Part shown: positions 1 to 8,011 of the stretch, one piece after another
Position numbering within the stretch: position 1 is the stretch's first letter
Layout of the letters: every line of letters begins with the position of its first letter
NCBI RefSeq assembly: GCF_000764665.1
Contig: NZ_JRGM01000031.1
Coordinates: forward strand, 1-44,547
From: Aeromonas lacus
GTDB taxonomy: Bacteria > Pseudomonadota > Gammaproteobacteria > Enterobacterales > Aeromonadaceae
Direction: 5' to 3'
DNA length: 44,547 nt
Made by a program: the position numbers and the translations under genes
Notes under the pieces: model-generated
The model's input: only the letters and a program-made list of their open reading frames with translations
What the model was told of the DNA's origin: nothing
Database searches by the model: none

Positions 1-19
1 TGCCGATTGCCGATTGCCG
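1..19. repeat. 7-bp tandem repeat at window edge
   Basis: TGCCGAT occurs twice and then partially (TGCCG) at the very start of the window. The array may extend to the left, out of view. No function can be assigned. Confidence 0.5.
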
Positions 20-158
20 TCAGATGGGTGGCAAGCGAGCGACCATTAGCAGTGGGTAGGAAAACCGGCGCGGTTATTTTCAGCTGGTGAGCTGATAAGG
101 GAAGTGCGTGGTCTGCAAAAGGATCTCCAGCGTGTGTTTAGACTGGGGCTTTGGGAGG

Positions 159-218
159 GCGTGTCAATAAATAGAGAGCCAAGAAATAGCGTGGCAATAA
201 ATGGCGTACCAATAAAAA
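159..218. repeat. Four 15-bp imperfect tandem repeats downstream of tyrA
   Basis: Four consecutive 15-bp units begin at 159, 174, 189 and 204: GCGTGTCAATAAATA, GAGAGCCAAGAAATA, GCGTGGCAATAAATG and GCGTACCAATAAAAA. The shared core is GCGTnnCAATAAA. The array abuts the tyrA terminator, and its last unit supplies the A-run that reads as the terminator U-tract on the minus strand. The spacing is exact and the divergence modest, so this looks like an old local duplication. No binding protein is recognised. Confidence 0.7.
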
Positions 219-243
219 GGGAAGATGAGAGGCATCTTCCCTT
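214..243 (-). terminator. Rho-independent terminator of aroF-tyrA
   Basis: Inverted repeat AAGGGAAGATG / CATCTTCCCTT (217-227 and 233-243) with a 5-nt loop. On the minus strand it is followed by TTTTTATT. It lies 25 bp beyond the tyrA stop codon, the expected place for the end of the operon. Confidence 0.9.
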
Positions 244-267
244 GGTAATCGGTTGGCGCGGGTTCGA

Positions 268-1395
268 TCAGCTGTGCTGGCGGCGATCGTTGGCTTGTGC
301 CAGCAGGGTGCGGCTTTCGCGCAGGAACTGGTCGGCATGGTCACCAAAGAAGCCGGAAACCTGGCTGAACGCCTCGATAAAACCGTCCCTGTCTCCACGC
401 TCCAGCAGACTCAGCGCCTCGCCGAAGTTCTGGTAGTAGCGCCGGATCATCGCCAGGTTCTGTGGCGACGACAAAATGATGTCGGCATAGAGGTGGGGAT
501 CCTGGGCAAACAGCCGCCCCACCATGGCCAGCTCCAGCCGGTAGATGGGAGAGCTCAACGCTAGCAGCCGCTCCAGATTGGCTCCTTCCCGGGAGAGGTG
601 CCAGCCATAGGCAAAGGTGGCAAAGTGGCGCAGTGCCTGGATAAAGGTCATCGCCTCATCGTGGGCCTTGGCTTCCACCTGCTGCAGGCGGGCGCCCCAG
701 ATGGTCATCTGCTCCAGCAGCCACTGGCTGGCGGCTGCGTCACGTCCCTGACAGCAGACGATCACCTGTTTGGCAAGGCTTGCCACATCCGGTCCGAACA
801 TGGGGTGCAGACCCAGCACAGGCCCCCGGTGCACCGCCAGCATGTGCTCGAGCGGAGCGGATTTGACGCTGGTGACATCCACCAGCAGGCAATCTGCGGG
901 CAGGTTGCCGAGCCGGTCGATGATCTGGCAGGTGATGTCGATGGGCACCGCTACCATCACCAGTCCTGCGCCCTGCAGGATCTCGTCCGCTCTTGGCCAG
1001 TCGCCCTGTTCGAGGGTATCGACGTGATAGCCCGAGAGGGTGAACATATGGCCAAACAGGCGGCCAAGCTGGCCCTGACCGCCGATGATCACCACCTTGC
1101 CCAGATCCGGCTTCATGCACTTGAAGCCGGTATCTTTTTCACTGGTGTAAGATTCGCGCATCACCCGGCGCAACACGTCTTCGATCAGATCGCCCGGCAC
1201 TCCCAGTGCCTCGGCTTCGGCGCGGCGGCGGGCCAGCATGCTGGCCTCCCGATCCGGCGCGTAGATGGGCAGGCCGTGGCGACTCTTCACTTCACCGACT
1301 TCTCCCACCAGCGCTAGTCGAGCGGCCAGCAGATCGATCAGCTGCCTGTCTACCGCATCAATCTTATCCCTGAGGGCATTCAACTCTTCTGCCAT
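268..1395 (-). CDS. tyrA: Bifunctional chorismate mutase / prephenate dehydrogenase TyrA
   Basis: Converts chorismate to prephenate and then, with NAD+, to 4-hydroxyphenylpyruvate, the committed steps to tyrosine in the cytoplasm. The 375-residue length equals that of the enterobacterial fusion enzyme. Residues 1 to about 90 form an AroQ-type helical chorismate mutase (start [19 protein letters not shown]). Residues from about 100 onward form the dehydrogenase, with a Rossmann glycine motif ([15 protein letters not shown]) and the family stretch [10 protein letters not shown]. The ATG at 1395 has GGGACTGA just upstream as a ribosome binding site. It is the second gene of an aroF-tyrA operon, 70 bp after aroF, and a terminator follows. 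TyrR-type tyrosine control is expected from the upstream boxes. Identity is very secure. Confidence 0.97.
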   Translation of the reverse strand: MAEELNALRDKIDAVDRQLIDLLAARLALVGEVGEVKSRHGLPIYAPDREASMLARRRAEAEALGVPGDLIEDVLRRVMRESYTSEKDTGFKCMKPDLGKVVIIGGQGQLGRLFGHMFTLSGYHVDTLEQGDWPRADEILQGAGLVMVAVPIDITCQIIDRLGNLPADCLLVDVTSVKSAPLEHMLAVHRGPVLGLHPMFGPDVASLAKQVIVCCQGRDAAASQWLLEQMTIWGARLQQVEAKAHDEAMTFIQALRHFATFAYGWHLSREGANLERLLALSSPIYRLELAMVGRLFAQDPHLYADIILSSPQNLAMIRRYYQNFGEALSLLERGDRDGFIEAFSQVSGFFGDHADQFLRESRTLLAQANDRRQHS

Positions 1396-1409
1396 CTTCA
1401 GTCCCTGTG

Positions 1410-1430
1410 GGTGCCGCCTGCAACGGCACC
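1410..1430 (-). other. Intercistronic hairpin between aroF and tyrA
   Basis: A perfect 7-bp stem (GGTGCCG / CGGCACC) with a 7-nt loop, ending about 15 nt before the tyrA start codon and next to its ribosome binding site. There is no U-tract, so it is not a simple terminator. It may stabilise the 3' end of the aroF message or limit tyrA translation. That role is inferred. Confidence 0.5.
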
Positions 1431-1465
1431 TTGTGATTCAATATGTTGCATCAAGATATCACGGC

Positions 1466-2539
1466 TTAACGGCCAGTTCTGCTCTTGAGTGGCGCCGCCA
1501 GCTGGCTGTGGCAACGGGCCAGCAGCGCCTCTGTGGTTTCCCAGTCGATGCAGGCATCGGTGATGGAGACACCGTAGCGCATCTCGCACTTGGGTTGCTC
1601 GCTTGACTGGTTGCCTTCGAACAGGTTGGACTCGAGCATCACCCCGATGATGGAGCGGTTCCCCTCCAGGATCTGGTGGATGACGTTGTCAGCCACCTTG
1701 GGTTGCAGACGGTGATCCTTGCTGGAGTTGCCGTGGCTGCAATCCACCACTAGCCCCGGCTGCAGGCCTGCTTTTTCCAGCGCCTCTTCGGCCAGCGACA
1801 CGTTGACCGAGTCGTAGTTGGGGTGTTTGCCGCCGCGCAGGATCACATGGCCATCCGGGTTGCCCTGGGTCTGCAGCAGCGCGACCTGACCCTGCTGGTT
1901 AATGCCCATAAAGGCGTGGGGAGAGGAGGCCGATTGCAGGGCATTGATGGCGGTGCCCAGATTGCCGTCGGTACCGTTCTTGAAGCCGACCGGCATTGAG
2001 AGGCCGGAGGCCATCTCCCTGTGGGTCTGGGATTCGGTGGTGCGGGCGCCGATAGCTGACCAGGAGAAGAGCTCGGCCAAGTATTGCGGGCTGATGGGGT
2101 CGAGTGCTTCGGTCGCCAGCGGTAGCTCCATCTCGGCCAGCGAGCAGAGCAGCTCGCGGGCACGGTGCAGCCCCAGCTCTACGTCGAAGGTGCCATCCAG
2201 ATTGGGATCGTTGATAAAGCCCTTCCAGCCCACCGTGGTGCGGGGTTTCTCAAAGTAAACCCGCATCACAATGTAGAGAGAGTCCTGATAGGCATCATGC
2301 AAGGCCTTGAGTCTGGTTGCGTACTCTTTGGCGGCCTCCATGTCGTGGATGGAGCAGGGGCCGCAGATCACCAGCAGGCGGTGGTCACGGCGGTGGATGA
2401 TATCGGCGATGGTATTGCGGGCCCCTTGCACGAATGCCAGCGCCTTGGCGGAGATAGGCAATTTCTCCTTGAGCTGGGCAGGCGTGATCATCACTTGTTC
2501 GGACTGGATATGGATGTTGTTCAGGGGATCTCTTTGCAT
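1466..2539 (-). CDS. aroF: 3-deoxy-7-phosphoheptulonate synthase, tyrosine-sensitive type AroF
   Basis: Condenses phosphoenolpyruvate and erythrose 4-phosphate to DAHP, the first step of the shikimate pathway. The 357 residues match class I DAHP synthases of the AroF/AroG/AroH family end to end: LLVICGPCSIHD, RVYFEKPRTTVGWKG, SWSAIGARTTESQ, GFKNGTDG, VDCSHGNSSKD and SIIGVMLESN are all present. The N-terminus (MQRDPLNNIHI) is AroF-like and keeps Asn8, which in E. coli AroF contributes to tyrosine feedback. Its position directly before tyrA also indicates the tyrosine-sensitive isozyme. GAGAG precedes the ATG at a normal distance. The upstream region carries two TyrR-box-like sequences, so repression by TyrR with tyrosine is likely. 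Confidence 0.96.
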   Translation of the reverse strand: MQRDPLNNIHIQSEQVMITPAQLKEKLPISAKALAFVQGARNTIADIIHRRDHRLLVICGPCSIHDMEAAKEYATRLKALHDAYQDSLYIVMRVYFEKPRTTVGWKGFINDPNLDGTFDVELGLHRARELLCSLAEMELPLATEALDPISPQYLAELFSWSAIGARTTESQTHREMASGLSMPVGFKNGTDGNLGTAINALQSASSPHAFMGINQQGQVALLQTQGNPDGHVILRGGKHPNYDSVNVSLAEEALEKAGLQPGLVVDCSHGNSSKDHRLQPKVADNVIHQILEGNRSIIGVMLESNLFEGNQSSEQPKCEMRYGVSITDACIDWETTEALLARCHSQLAAPLKSRTGR

Positions 2540-2575
2540 GATGTCGTTCTCTCTGGACTGAATTCTAAAAGCAAT

Positions 2576-2593
2576 CGTACATTTATGTTTACA
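2576..2593 (-). promoter_or_regulatory. Proximal TyrR-box-like operator of aroF
   Basis: On the minus strand it reads TGTAAACATAAATGTACG, against the TyrR consensus TGTAAA-N6-TTTACA. The left arm is perfect, the right arm matches 4 of 6, and the G-N14-C pair essential for TyrR binding is kept. The left arm coincides with a possible -10 hexamer, which would suit repression. Confidence 0.55.
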
Positions 2594-2616
2594 TTGGTAC
2601 GTGCTTTGTTACGCAA
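2588..2616 (-). promoter_or_regulatory. Candidate aroF promoter
   Basis: On the minus strand: TTGCGT, 17 bp, TGTAAA. The -10 overlaps the proximal TyrR-like box. An alternative is TTGATT, 16 bp, TAAGGT at 2625-2652. The choice cannot be settled from sequence alone. Confidence 0.35.
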
Positions 2617-2754
2617 CCGCCCTCACCTTACCAAGTAAAAACAAACAATCAAGTGAAACAAGCGGGTTTACTGCCATTTATGCAGATAAAAACGCGTTGA
2701 CATAGTCGTTATGGTAATAAAATAGTGAGACATAGCGTGATGGGGAGTGATTTT

Positions 2755-2772
2755 TGTAATTAAATGTTTACG
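2755..2772 (-). promoter_or_regulatory. Distal TyrR box of aroF
   Basis: TGTAATTAAATGTTTACG on the plus strand matches TGTAAA-N6-TTTACA in 10 of 12 arm positions and keeps the G and C that TyrR requires. It lies about 216 bp upstream of the aroF start. E. coli aroF also uses several TyrR boxes, a distal one helping a proximal one. Confidence 0.65.
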
Positions 2773-2839
2773 GTTGGTGCTGAGAGAGGGTAAAAAGAGC
2801 ATAAAGGGAGAGCTGGCTCGACACCGCAGAGAAACAAGA

Positions 2840-2880
2840 AAGGGGCCCTGATGGCCCCTTCGAATAGGGGCCAGAGCCCC
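2840..2880 (-). terminator. Terminator of glgC (two adjacent hairpins)
   Basis: Stem AAGGGGCC / GGCCCCTT (2840-2847 and 2853-2860) is followed on the minus strand by TCTTGTTTC. A second short hairpin, GGGGC / GCCCC at 2867-2880, lies nearer the glgC stop. The U-tract is imperfect. Confidence 0.7.
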
Positions 2881-2895
2881 GTTCAAGACGTGATA

Positions 2896-4173
2896 TTACG
2901 CCTTGAGTTTGTCCAGCATCTCTTTGGTGACCAGGACTATGCCCTGTTCGGAGCGATAGAAGCGACGGGCATCCTCATCGGCGTTTTCACCGATCACCAT
3001 CCCTTCCGGCAGCTTGCAGCCCTTGTCGATCACCACCCGGCGCAGGCGGCAGCCCGGCCCGATCTCGACCCCGGGGAAGACCACGGCCTGATCCAGGGTG
3101 CAGAAAGAGTGAACCCGCACATTGGTAAAGAGCACCGAGCTCAGGATAAAGGAGCCGCTGACGATGGTGCCGCCAGAGAACATCGAGTTGATGGTCATGC
3201 CGTGCTGGCCGTTTCTGTCCTGCACGAACTTGGCTGGCGGCGTCATGGTCTGGCTGGTCCAGATGGGCCAGTCCTGATCATAGATATCGAGCTCCGGAGT
3301 GACGGAGGCGAGGTCCATGTTGGCCTCCCAGAAGGAGTCCACTGTGCCCACATCGCGCCAGTAGGGGCGCTTCTCGGCATTGCAGCCGACGCAGGACATG
3401 CCAAACGGGTGAGCGTACGCAGTCCCTTCCCGCACCACGCGGGGGATCACGTCCATCCCGAAATCGTGATGGGATTCGTCGTTGGTGATGTCTTCATCCA
3501 GCAACTGATAGAGATAGTCGGCATCGAAGATGTAAACCCCCATGGAGGCGAGGGAGGTATCTTCCTTGCCCGGCATGGCAGGCGGGTTGGCCGGCTTTTC
3601 CACAAAGGCATTGATCTTGCGATCGCCATCGACCGCCATCACCCCGAAGGCACTCGCTTCACTGCGCGGCACTTCGATACAGGCAACGGTCACCTTGGCA
3701 CCCATGTTGACGTGGTCGAGCAGCATGGCGGCGTAATCCATCTTGTAGATGTGATCGCCAGCCAGCACCACCACATATTTGGGGCCATGGTCGCGGATGA
3801 TGTCCAGGTTCTGATAGACCGCATCGGCGGTGCCCCGATACCAGTTGACCTCGTCCACGCGCTGCTGCGCGGGCAGCAGGTCGATGAACTCGTTCATCTG
3901 ATAGCGCAAGAAAGACCAACCGGACTGAAGGTGGCGCAGCAAGCTGTGGGATTTGTACTGGGTCACCACACCGACGCGGCGAATGCCGGAGTTGATGCAG
4001 TTGGAGAGCACAAAATCGATGATGCGGAATTTTCCGCCAAAGTGGACTGCAGGCTTCGCTCTGTTATCAGTTAACTGTTTGAGGCGACTACCCCGCCCTC
4101 CGGCGAGAACCAAAGCCATGGTCTCGTTCAGCAACTGTCTCGCTTTTGCTGTATTGGCAGGTTGTAACAACAT
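2896..4173 (-). CDS. glgC: Glucose-1-phosphate adenylyltransferase (ADP-glucose pyrophosphorylase)
   Basis: Makes ADP-glucose from ATP and glucose 1-phosphate, the controlled step of glycogen synthesis. The open frame extends upstream to 4245, but the ATG at 4173 is preferred: AAAGGGAT lies just before it, and the product of 425 residues then matches E. coli GlgC. The nucleotidyltransferase motif AGGRGSRL is at about residues 24-31. [37 protein letters not shown] and FVEKPANPP follow, and a left-handed beta-helix domain ends with [17 protein letters not shown]. No other glg gene is adjacent, unlike the E. coli glgBXCAP cluster, so this copy is transcribed alone with its own terminator. Confidence 0.96.
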   Translation of the reverse strand: MLLQPANTAKARQLLNETMALVLAGGRGSRLKQLTDNRAKPAVHFGGKFRIIDFVLSNCINSGIRRVGVVTQYKSHSLLRHLQSGWSFLRYQMNEFIDLLPAQQRVDEVNWYRGTADAVYQNLDIIRDHGPKYVVVLAGDHIYKMDYAAMLLDHVNMGAKVTVACIEVPRSEASAFGVMAVDGDRKINAFVEKPANPPAMPGKEDTSLASMGVYIFDADYLYQLLDEDITNDESHHDFGMDVIPRVVREGTAYAHPFGMSCVGCNAEKRPYWRDVGTVDSFWEANMDLASVTPELDIYDQDWPIWTSQTMTPPAKFVQDRNGQHGMTINSMFSGGTIVSGSFILSSVLFTNVRVHSFCTLDQAVVFPGVEIGPGCRLRRVVIDKGCKLPEGMVIGENADEDARRFYRSEQGIVLVTKEMLDKLKA

Positions 4174-4388
4174 CTTGTATCCCTTTGTAGATAAATCACT
4201 ACAATCTTGCCGCTTTTGAGACCTAAAGAAAGTGCTTTCAGTCACATTTTTGCGGGGTATGCCGTAATAAAATGACTTTTTTGTTATTAAGGTGTGGTTG
4301 TTTTTTCATCATTTGCTGTCAATCTGCTCACTCGTAAATTTTCTTCGTAAAAAGAAGCTAACAGCGTTAAAAGAAGGGGCAGGAAAGA

Positions 4389-4412
4389 GGCCCCTGCCAG
4401 TGTGCAGGGGCC
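4389..4412 (-). terminator. Terminator of secD-secF
   Basis: A perfect 9-bp stem GGCCCCTGC / GCAGGGGCC with a 6-nt loop lies about 50 bp after the secF stop. It is followed on the minus strand by TCTTTCC. The remaining 4246-4388 region is AT-rich and should hold the glgC promoter; no convincing hexamer pair was found there. Confidence 0.75.
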
Positions 4413-4461
4413 GGAAGGTGGGAGGTAAAACACACCGTAAAAAGAACCGTAACAAGGGCGG

Positions 4462-5379
4462 TTATGCCGCCTCTGCCAGCGGCTCCTCACCCTTCTTCTG
4501 ATAGGCCAACGGGCTCAGACCCAGCAGCTCCTGCACGGTGGAGGCCACTGTGATGGAGGAGATGGTCCCCACCAGAATGCCGGTGAACAGAGTGAAGGAG
4601 AAACCGTAGAGGGTATCGCCGCCAAACAGCAGCAGTGCCCCGACGGTAAACAGGGTGGTACCCGAGGTGATCATGGTGCGGCTGAAGGTGGCCTTGATGG
4701 CGACATCAGAACATTCGTGGATCCCCATCTGGGTGCGCGAGCTCAGCAGATCCCGCAAACGGTCCGAAATCACGATGCTGTCGTTGAGGGAGTAGCCGAT
4801 CACCGCCATCAGACCGGCGATGACGTTGAGATCAAACTCGATGTTGAACAGCGCCAGCAATCCCAGCGCCACGATGGCATCGTGGATCACCGAGATAAGA
4901 ATGCCGATGGCCTGACGCCACTCGAAGCGAAACGCCAGATAGGCCGAGATGGCGAGAGAGGCGACCAGCACCGCCAGCATCCCCTGCTGGAACAGCTCGG
5001 CGCCCACCTGCGGGCCGACGATGGTGGTGCGCAGCAGCTCGACCGGCATGCCCAGTTGCTGGGTCAGCATGGTGGCAAGCTCGGTGGCCTGCCAGGGCAG
5101 TTCGTGCGGTGGCAGCTTGATCAGCCACTCGCCGGGAACACCGGCAGAGCTGAGTTCCACCGCGCCCGCCAGCGGGGAGGTGAGCATGGCGTTGAGCTCA
5201 TGGGCCTCCTTGAGGGTCTGGATATGAAACTCCAGCAGGGTGCCACCGGTAAAGTCGAGGCCGAGGGCAAGGCCGTTGACCAGCAGCATGGCGATGCTCG
5301 CTACTGTCAGTACGATAGAGGCCCACAGGCCGATATAACGCCAGCGGGTCAGACCCATGGCAACAATCATTCTCAACAT
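4462..5379 (-). CDS. secF: Protein translocase subunit SecF (second-set paralogue)
   Basis: With SecD it forms the proton- or sodium-driven RND-type accessory of SecYEG that pulls exported proteins into the periplasm. Features: a first membrane helix near the N-terminus, the P1 signature LALGLDFTGGTLLEF, a periplasmic domain, then five helices carrying FRFEWRQAIGILISVIHD and GYSLNDSIVISDRLRD. The open frame continues upstream to 5487, but the ATG at 5379 has AAGGAG six bases before it and gives a normal-sized product (305 residues). It follows secD by 155 bp. The sequence is clearly divergent from the E. coli-type SecF, and yajC and tgt are absent, so this is probably the second SecDF set known from vibrios and relatives. 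Confidence 0.92.
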   Translation of the reverse strand: MLRMIVAMGLTRWRYIGLWASIVLTVASIAMLLVNGLALGLDFTGGTLLEFHIQTLKEAHELNAMLTSPLAGAVELSSAGVPGEWLIKLPPHELPWQATELATMLTQQLGMPVELLRTTIVGPQVGAELFQQGMLAVLVASLAISAYLAFRFEWRQAIGILISVIHDAIVALGLLALFNIEFDLNVIAGLMAVIGYSLNDSIVISDRLRDLLSSRTQMGIHECSDVAIKATFSRTMITSGTTLFTVGALLLFGGDTLYGFSFTLFTGILVGTISSITVASTVQELLGLSPLAYQKKGEEPLAEAA

Positions 5380-5518
5380 AGTTCTCTCCTTGGCCTGCCA
5401 GCACCTGGCTGGCGGCCGCATCCCGACGTGCCTTGGCACTGCGGGGGAAATGTCTCTGATCCGGTGCGCCCGGCTGGCCATCTCCATGACCGGCGGCGGA
5501 GCCGGATCCGCTCATCAG

Positions 5519-5533
5519 GGGGCGGTTCGCCCC
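5519..5533 (-). other. Hairpin immediately after the secD stop
   Basis: GGGGCG / CGCCCC with a 3-nt loop begins one base after the secD stop codon, inside the 155-bp secD-secF spacer. No U-tract follows. It could partly separate secD from secF expression or protect the secD message. That role is inferred. Confidence 0.45.
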
Positions 5534-5534
5534 G

Positions 5535-7337
5535 TTACACCTTCAGCGTGCGCTCGCTGCTGCGGCCCCACAGGGGGTTGATGATGGCGCGTGTGCCCCA
5601 GATCCCGGTCACCATGCTGGAGATAAGTCCCAGAATGAGGGTGATGGAGAAGCCTTGCAGCGGCCCGGAACCGATGGAGTAGAGCACCACGGCGCAGATG
5701 AGCGTGGTGATGTTGGCATCGAAGATGGTGCGAAATGCCGAGCGATAGCCAAAGTCGATGGCGTTGGCCAGCGAGCCGCCGTCACGCAGGCGATCCTTGA
5801 TCCGCTCGAAGATGAGCACGTGGGTATCCACCGCCATCCCCACCGTCAGCACCAGACCGGCGATCCCCGGCAGGGTCAGCACGGCCCCCGGCAGCACCGC
5901 CAGCATGCCGACCTGCATCAACAGGTTGGCGACCAGCGCGGTGATGGCGACCCAGCCGAACTTGCGATACCAGGCCATCATGAACAGCATCATGCCCGCC
6001 ATGCCGAAACCGAGGGCGGTGAAGCCCGCTTCGATATTCTGCATCCCGAGGGTCGGGCCAATGCTGCGCTCTTCCAGGATCTTGAGCGGTGCGGTGAGGG
6101 CGCCGGCGCGCAGCAGCATGGCGAGCTCCTGCGCTTCCGGCAGGCTGCCAATCCCGGTGATGCGGAACTGGTTGCCAAGGGCGGTCTGGATGGTGGCGAC
6201 GTTGATCACCTCGCTCTGGGCGCGCAGCTTGCCCTGGGCATTGGTCTTGTACTCGGTGAAGACGGTCGCCATCGGCTTGCCCACATGCTGGCGGCTGAAC
6301 TGGTTCATCTTGTTGCCGCCCAGGGTGTCGAGCACGATGTTGACCTGCGGTTGACCCATCTCGCCCATGTTGGCCCGGGCATCGACGATGTGTTCGCCGG
6401 TCAATACTGGCCGGCGCGCCATGCCGACGGCCTGACCGTTGCGATCGGCGATGTAGAAGTGGCTGTCAGCCTTGGCCTCGTAGAAGGCCAGTGACGCGGT
6501 CGCCCCGATCACCTCTTTCGCCTGTTTGGGGTTGTGCACGCCCGGCAGCTCGATGCGGATGCCATCCTGCCCCTGACGTTGTACCGAGGCCTCGACGATG
6601 CCGAGTTCGTTGATCCGCTTTTTGAGGATGGAGAGGTTCTGGGTCACGGCGTTGTTGATGAGCTGGGTGCGCTCGGCCTCGCTCAACACCAGCTTGAGCT
6701 GATTGCCGCTGCGGGTCATTTTCCACTGATCCTGACGGGTGCCGGCGCTCTCCTTGATGATGGTGAGCCAGCCACTCTGATCGTCAGCTTCCGGCAGGGT
6801 GACATTGACGCTGCCGAGATCGGCCCGGGCCACACCCGCACCGCGCAGATTGGCTTCACGGAAGCGGGTGCGCAGGGTGTCGACCAGATTCTTGGTCTGG
6901 GCATCGAGGACGAAATCGACATCGACCCCGATCAGCAGCTGGGAGCCGCCGCGCAGATCGAGCCCGAGTTTGATGGGATCGGCGCCAAGGCGGCTGATCC
7001 AGGTCGGGGCGTTGGAGTGGAACTCCAGCGTCAGCGCTGCGCTGTCGAGGCCCTGCTGCTCCAGCAGTTGTTTGGCTCTTTGCTGTTCGCTCTGAGTGGC
7101 AAAGACCAGCTCGACCCGCTCCGGTTGTTCGATGATCTTGGCCGGGTTCAGGTGGTTGTCGGTCAGCAGCATCTGCTGTTTGGTGGTCAGGCTCTGCTGA
7201 CCGTGCAGACCAAGAGAGGGCTGCTCACCAAAGAAGGTGGGCAGCGAATAGAAGGTAAAGGTCAGCAGCATGAGCAGCAGTAGGGCGTACTGCCACTTGC
7301 TCATGCGGTTAAGAAGGGTATGACTGGTTTTTCTCAT
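5535..7337 (-). CDS. secD: Protein translocase subunit SecD (second-set paralogue)
   Basis: Partner of SecF in the SecDF export motor of the inner membrane. The 600 residues show a first helix (about 15-35), a large periplasmic region with the SecD signature DPIKLGLDLRGGSQLLIGVD and the P1-head region, and a C-terminal block of five helices. That block contains TVGMAVDTHVLIFERIKDRL, whose aspartate corresponds to the conserved charge of the ion path. The length is close to E. coli SecD (615). The ATG at 7337 has AGAGG ten bases upstream; an internal ATG at 7304 lacks a ribosome binding site. It is transcribed ahead of secF. YajC is not encoded nearby. Whether this copy uses protons or sodium cannot be read from the sequence. 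Confidence 0.93.
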   Translation of the reverse strand: MRKTSHTLLNRMSKWQYALLLLMLLTFTFYSLPTFFGEQPSLGLHGQQSLTTKQQMLLTDNHLNPAKIIEQPERVELVFATQSEQQRAKQLLEQQGLDSAALTLEFHSNAPTWISRLGADPIKLGLDLRGGSQLLIGVDVDFVLDAQTKNLVDTLRTRFREANLRGAGVARADLGSVNVTLPEADDQSGWLTIIKESAGTRQDQWKMTRSGNQLKLVLSEAERTQLINNAVTQNLSILKKRINELGIVEASVQRQGQDGIRIELPGVHNPKQAKEVIGATASLAFYEAKADSHFYIADRNGQAVGMARRPVLTGEHIVDARANMGEMGQPQVNIVLDTLGGNKMNQFSRQHVGKPMATVFTEYKTNAQGKLRAQSEVINVATIQTALGNQFRITGIGSLPEAQELAMLLRAGALTAPLKILEERSIGPTLGMQNIEAGFTALGFGMAGMMLFMMAWYRKFGWVAITALVANLLMQVGMLAVLPGAVLTLPGIAGLVLTVGMAVDTHVLIFERIKDRLRDGGSLANAIDFGYRSAFRTIFDANITTLICAVVLYSIGSGPLQGFSITLILGLISSMVTGIWGTRAIINPLWGRSSERTLKV

Positions 7338-7494
7338 GGCAAATTGGCCTCTGTCAGGAGAATGGTGCGCAGGCCGATAGCATCAAGGCTCGGCAAGGCG
7401 CAGAAAAATGGATGCATCAAGTGCGGATCAGGCCGAAGCGGGATCCGTCAGAAGGAGGAGATGAGCAAACAGTGGATGTGCCAACCCCTCGGGG

Positions 7495-7914
7495 TCAGGC
7501 GCTCAGATAGCTCTGGGTGAAGCGGTACTGCAGATACTGGCGCTGCAGCCGGTGGCGGTGAATCGTGGCGAAGGGATCACGAAAGAGCTGCTTGTGGTAG
7601 AGCTGGGCGGCCAGCAACAGCCAGCCAAGCAGCACCAGCAGGATCGCCTGGGCTGACCAGCTCTGGATCAGCTCGTAGACCACGCTCTTGGGCTGGTTGT
7701 CGCTGCGCAGGGATTGCTCAAAACGCAGCAGGTGATTCTGGTTGGTCGCAACAAACTTGATGACACCATCGTCGCTCTCGCTCGCTTGCGAGAGGCTCTG
7801 GGTCTGTTGCTGATCGGGTAGCAGCGGGCCTTCCATCACATTGATGGAACAAAGCAGAGTGAGCGAGACAACGAGTGCCACCAGCCCCAGTTTGACTTTG
7901 TCGATAAGGCGCAA
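7495..7914 (-). CDS. Small membrane protein of unknown function (two predicted helices)
   Basis: Not recognised. The frame is open from a TTG at 7986, but the first 24 codons look untranslated. A TTG at 7914 gives a product of about 139 residues that begins LRLIDKVKLGLVALVVSL, a membrane helix. A polar middle part of roughly 60 residues rich in Gln and Ser follows, then a second helix (AILLVLLGWLLLAAQLY) and a basic tail with many Arg, His and Gln. The topology suggests a periplasmic loop between two helices. It is the last gene of the hinT-lpoB-thiK operon, about 100 bp after the DUF6279 lipoprotein. The start is uncertain because neither TTG has a good ribosome binding site. Confidence 0.6.
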   Translation of the reverse strand: MRLIDKVKLGLVALVVSLTLLCSINVMEGPLLPDQQQTQSLSQASESDDGVIKFVATNQNHLLRFEQSLRSDNQPKSVVYELIQSWSAQAILLVLLGWLLLAAQLYHKQLFRDPFATIHRHRLQRQYLQYRFTQSYLSA

Positions 7915-8011
7915 AAGGGTATTCCCGATAAATGGAAAAGGGAAACTACCACAGGCAGCGCAGGTGGGACAACCCTTGCCGCCCAATTAGGATTATTCTG
8001 AAGCCCCTTGG

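Larger units (their letters stand above)
2540..2895. other. aroF regulatory region and glgC 3' end (no gene)
   Basis: This 356-bp gap holds, from left to right, the aroF leader, a proximal TyrR-like box, candidate promoter hexamers, an AT-rich stretch, a stronger distal TyrR box, and two hairpins just beyond the glgC stop. A 72-codon open frame on the minus strand (2668-2886) has no recognisable product and is not called. Confidence 0.7.

Noticed and set aside
2668..2886. 72-codon open frame in the aroF upstream region
   Set aside because: It runs through the glgC terminator hairpins and the distal TyrR box, and the product looks like random translation.
4174..4245. Upstream extension of glgC to 4245
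   Set aside because: The extra codons start with GTG without a ribosome binding site and do not resemble GlgC, while the ATG at 4173 has a good site.
7458..7517. Short plus-strand frame after AAGGAGGAG at about 7453-7461
   Set aside because: The spacing between AGGAGG and the ATG is only two bases and the 19-codon product overlaps the 3' end of the opposite gene. Treated as chance.
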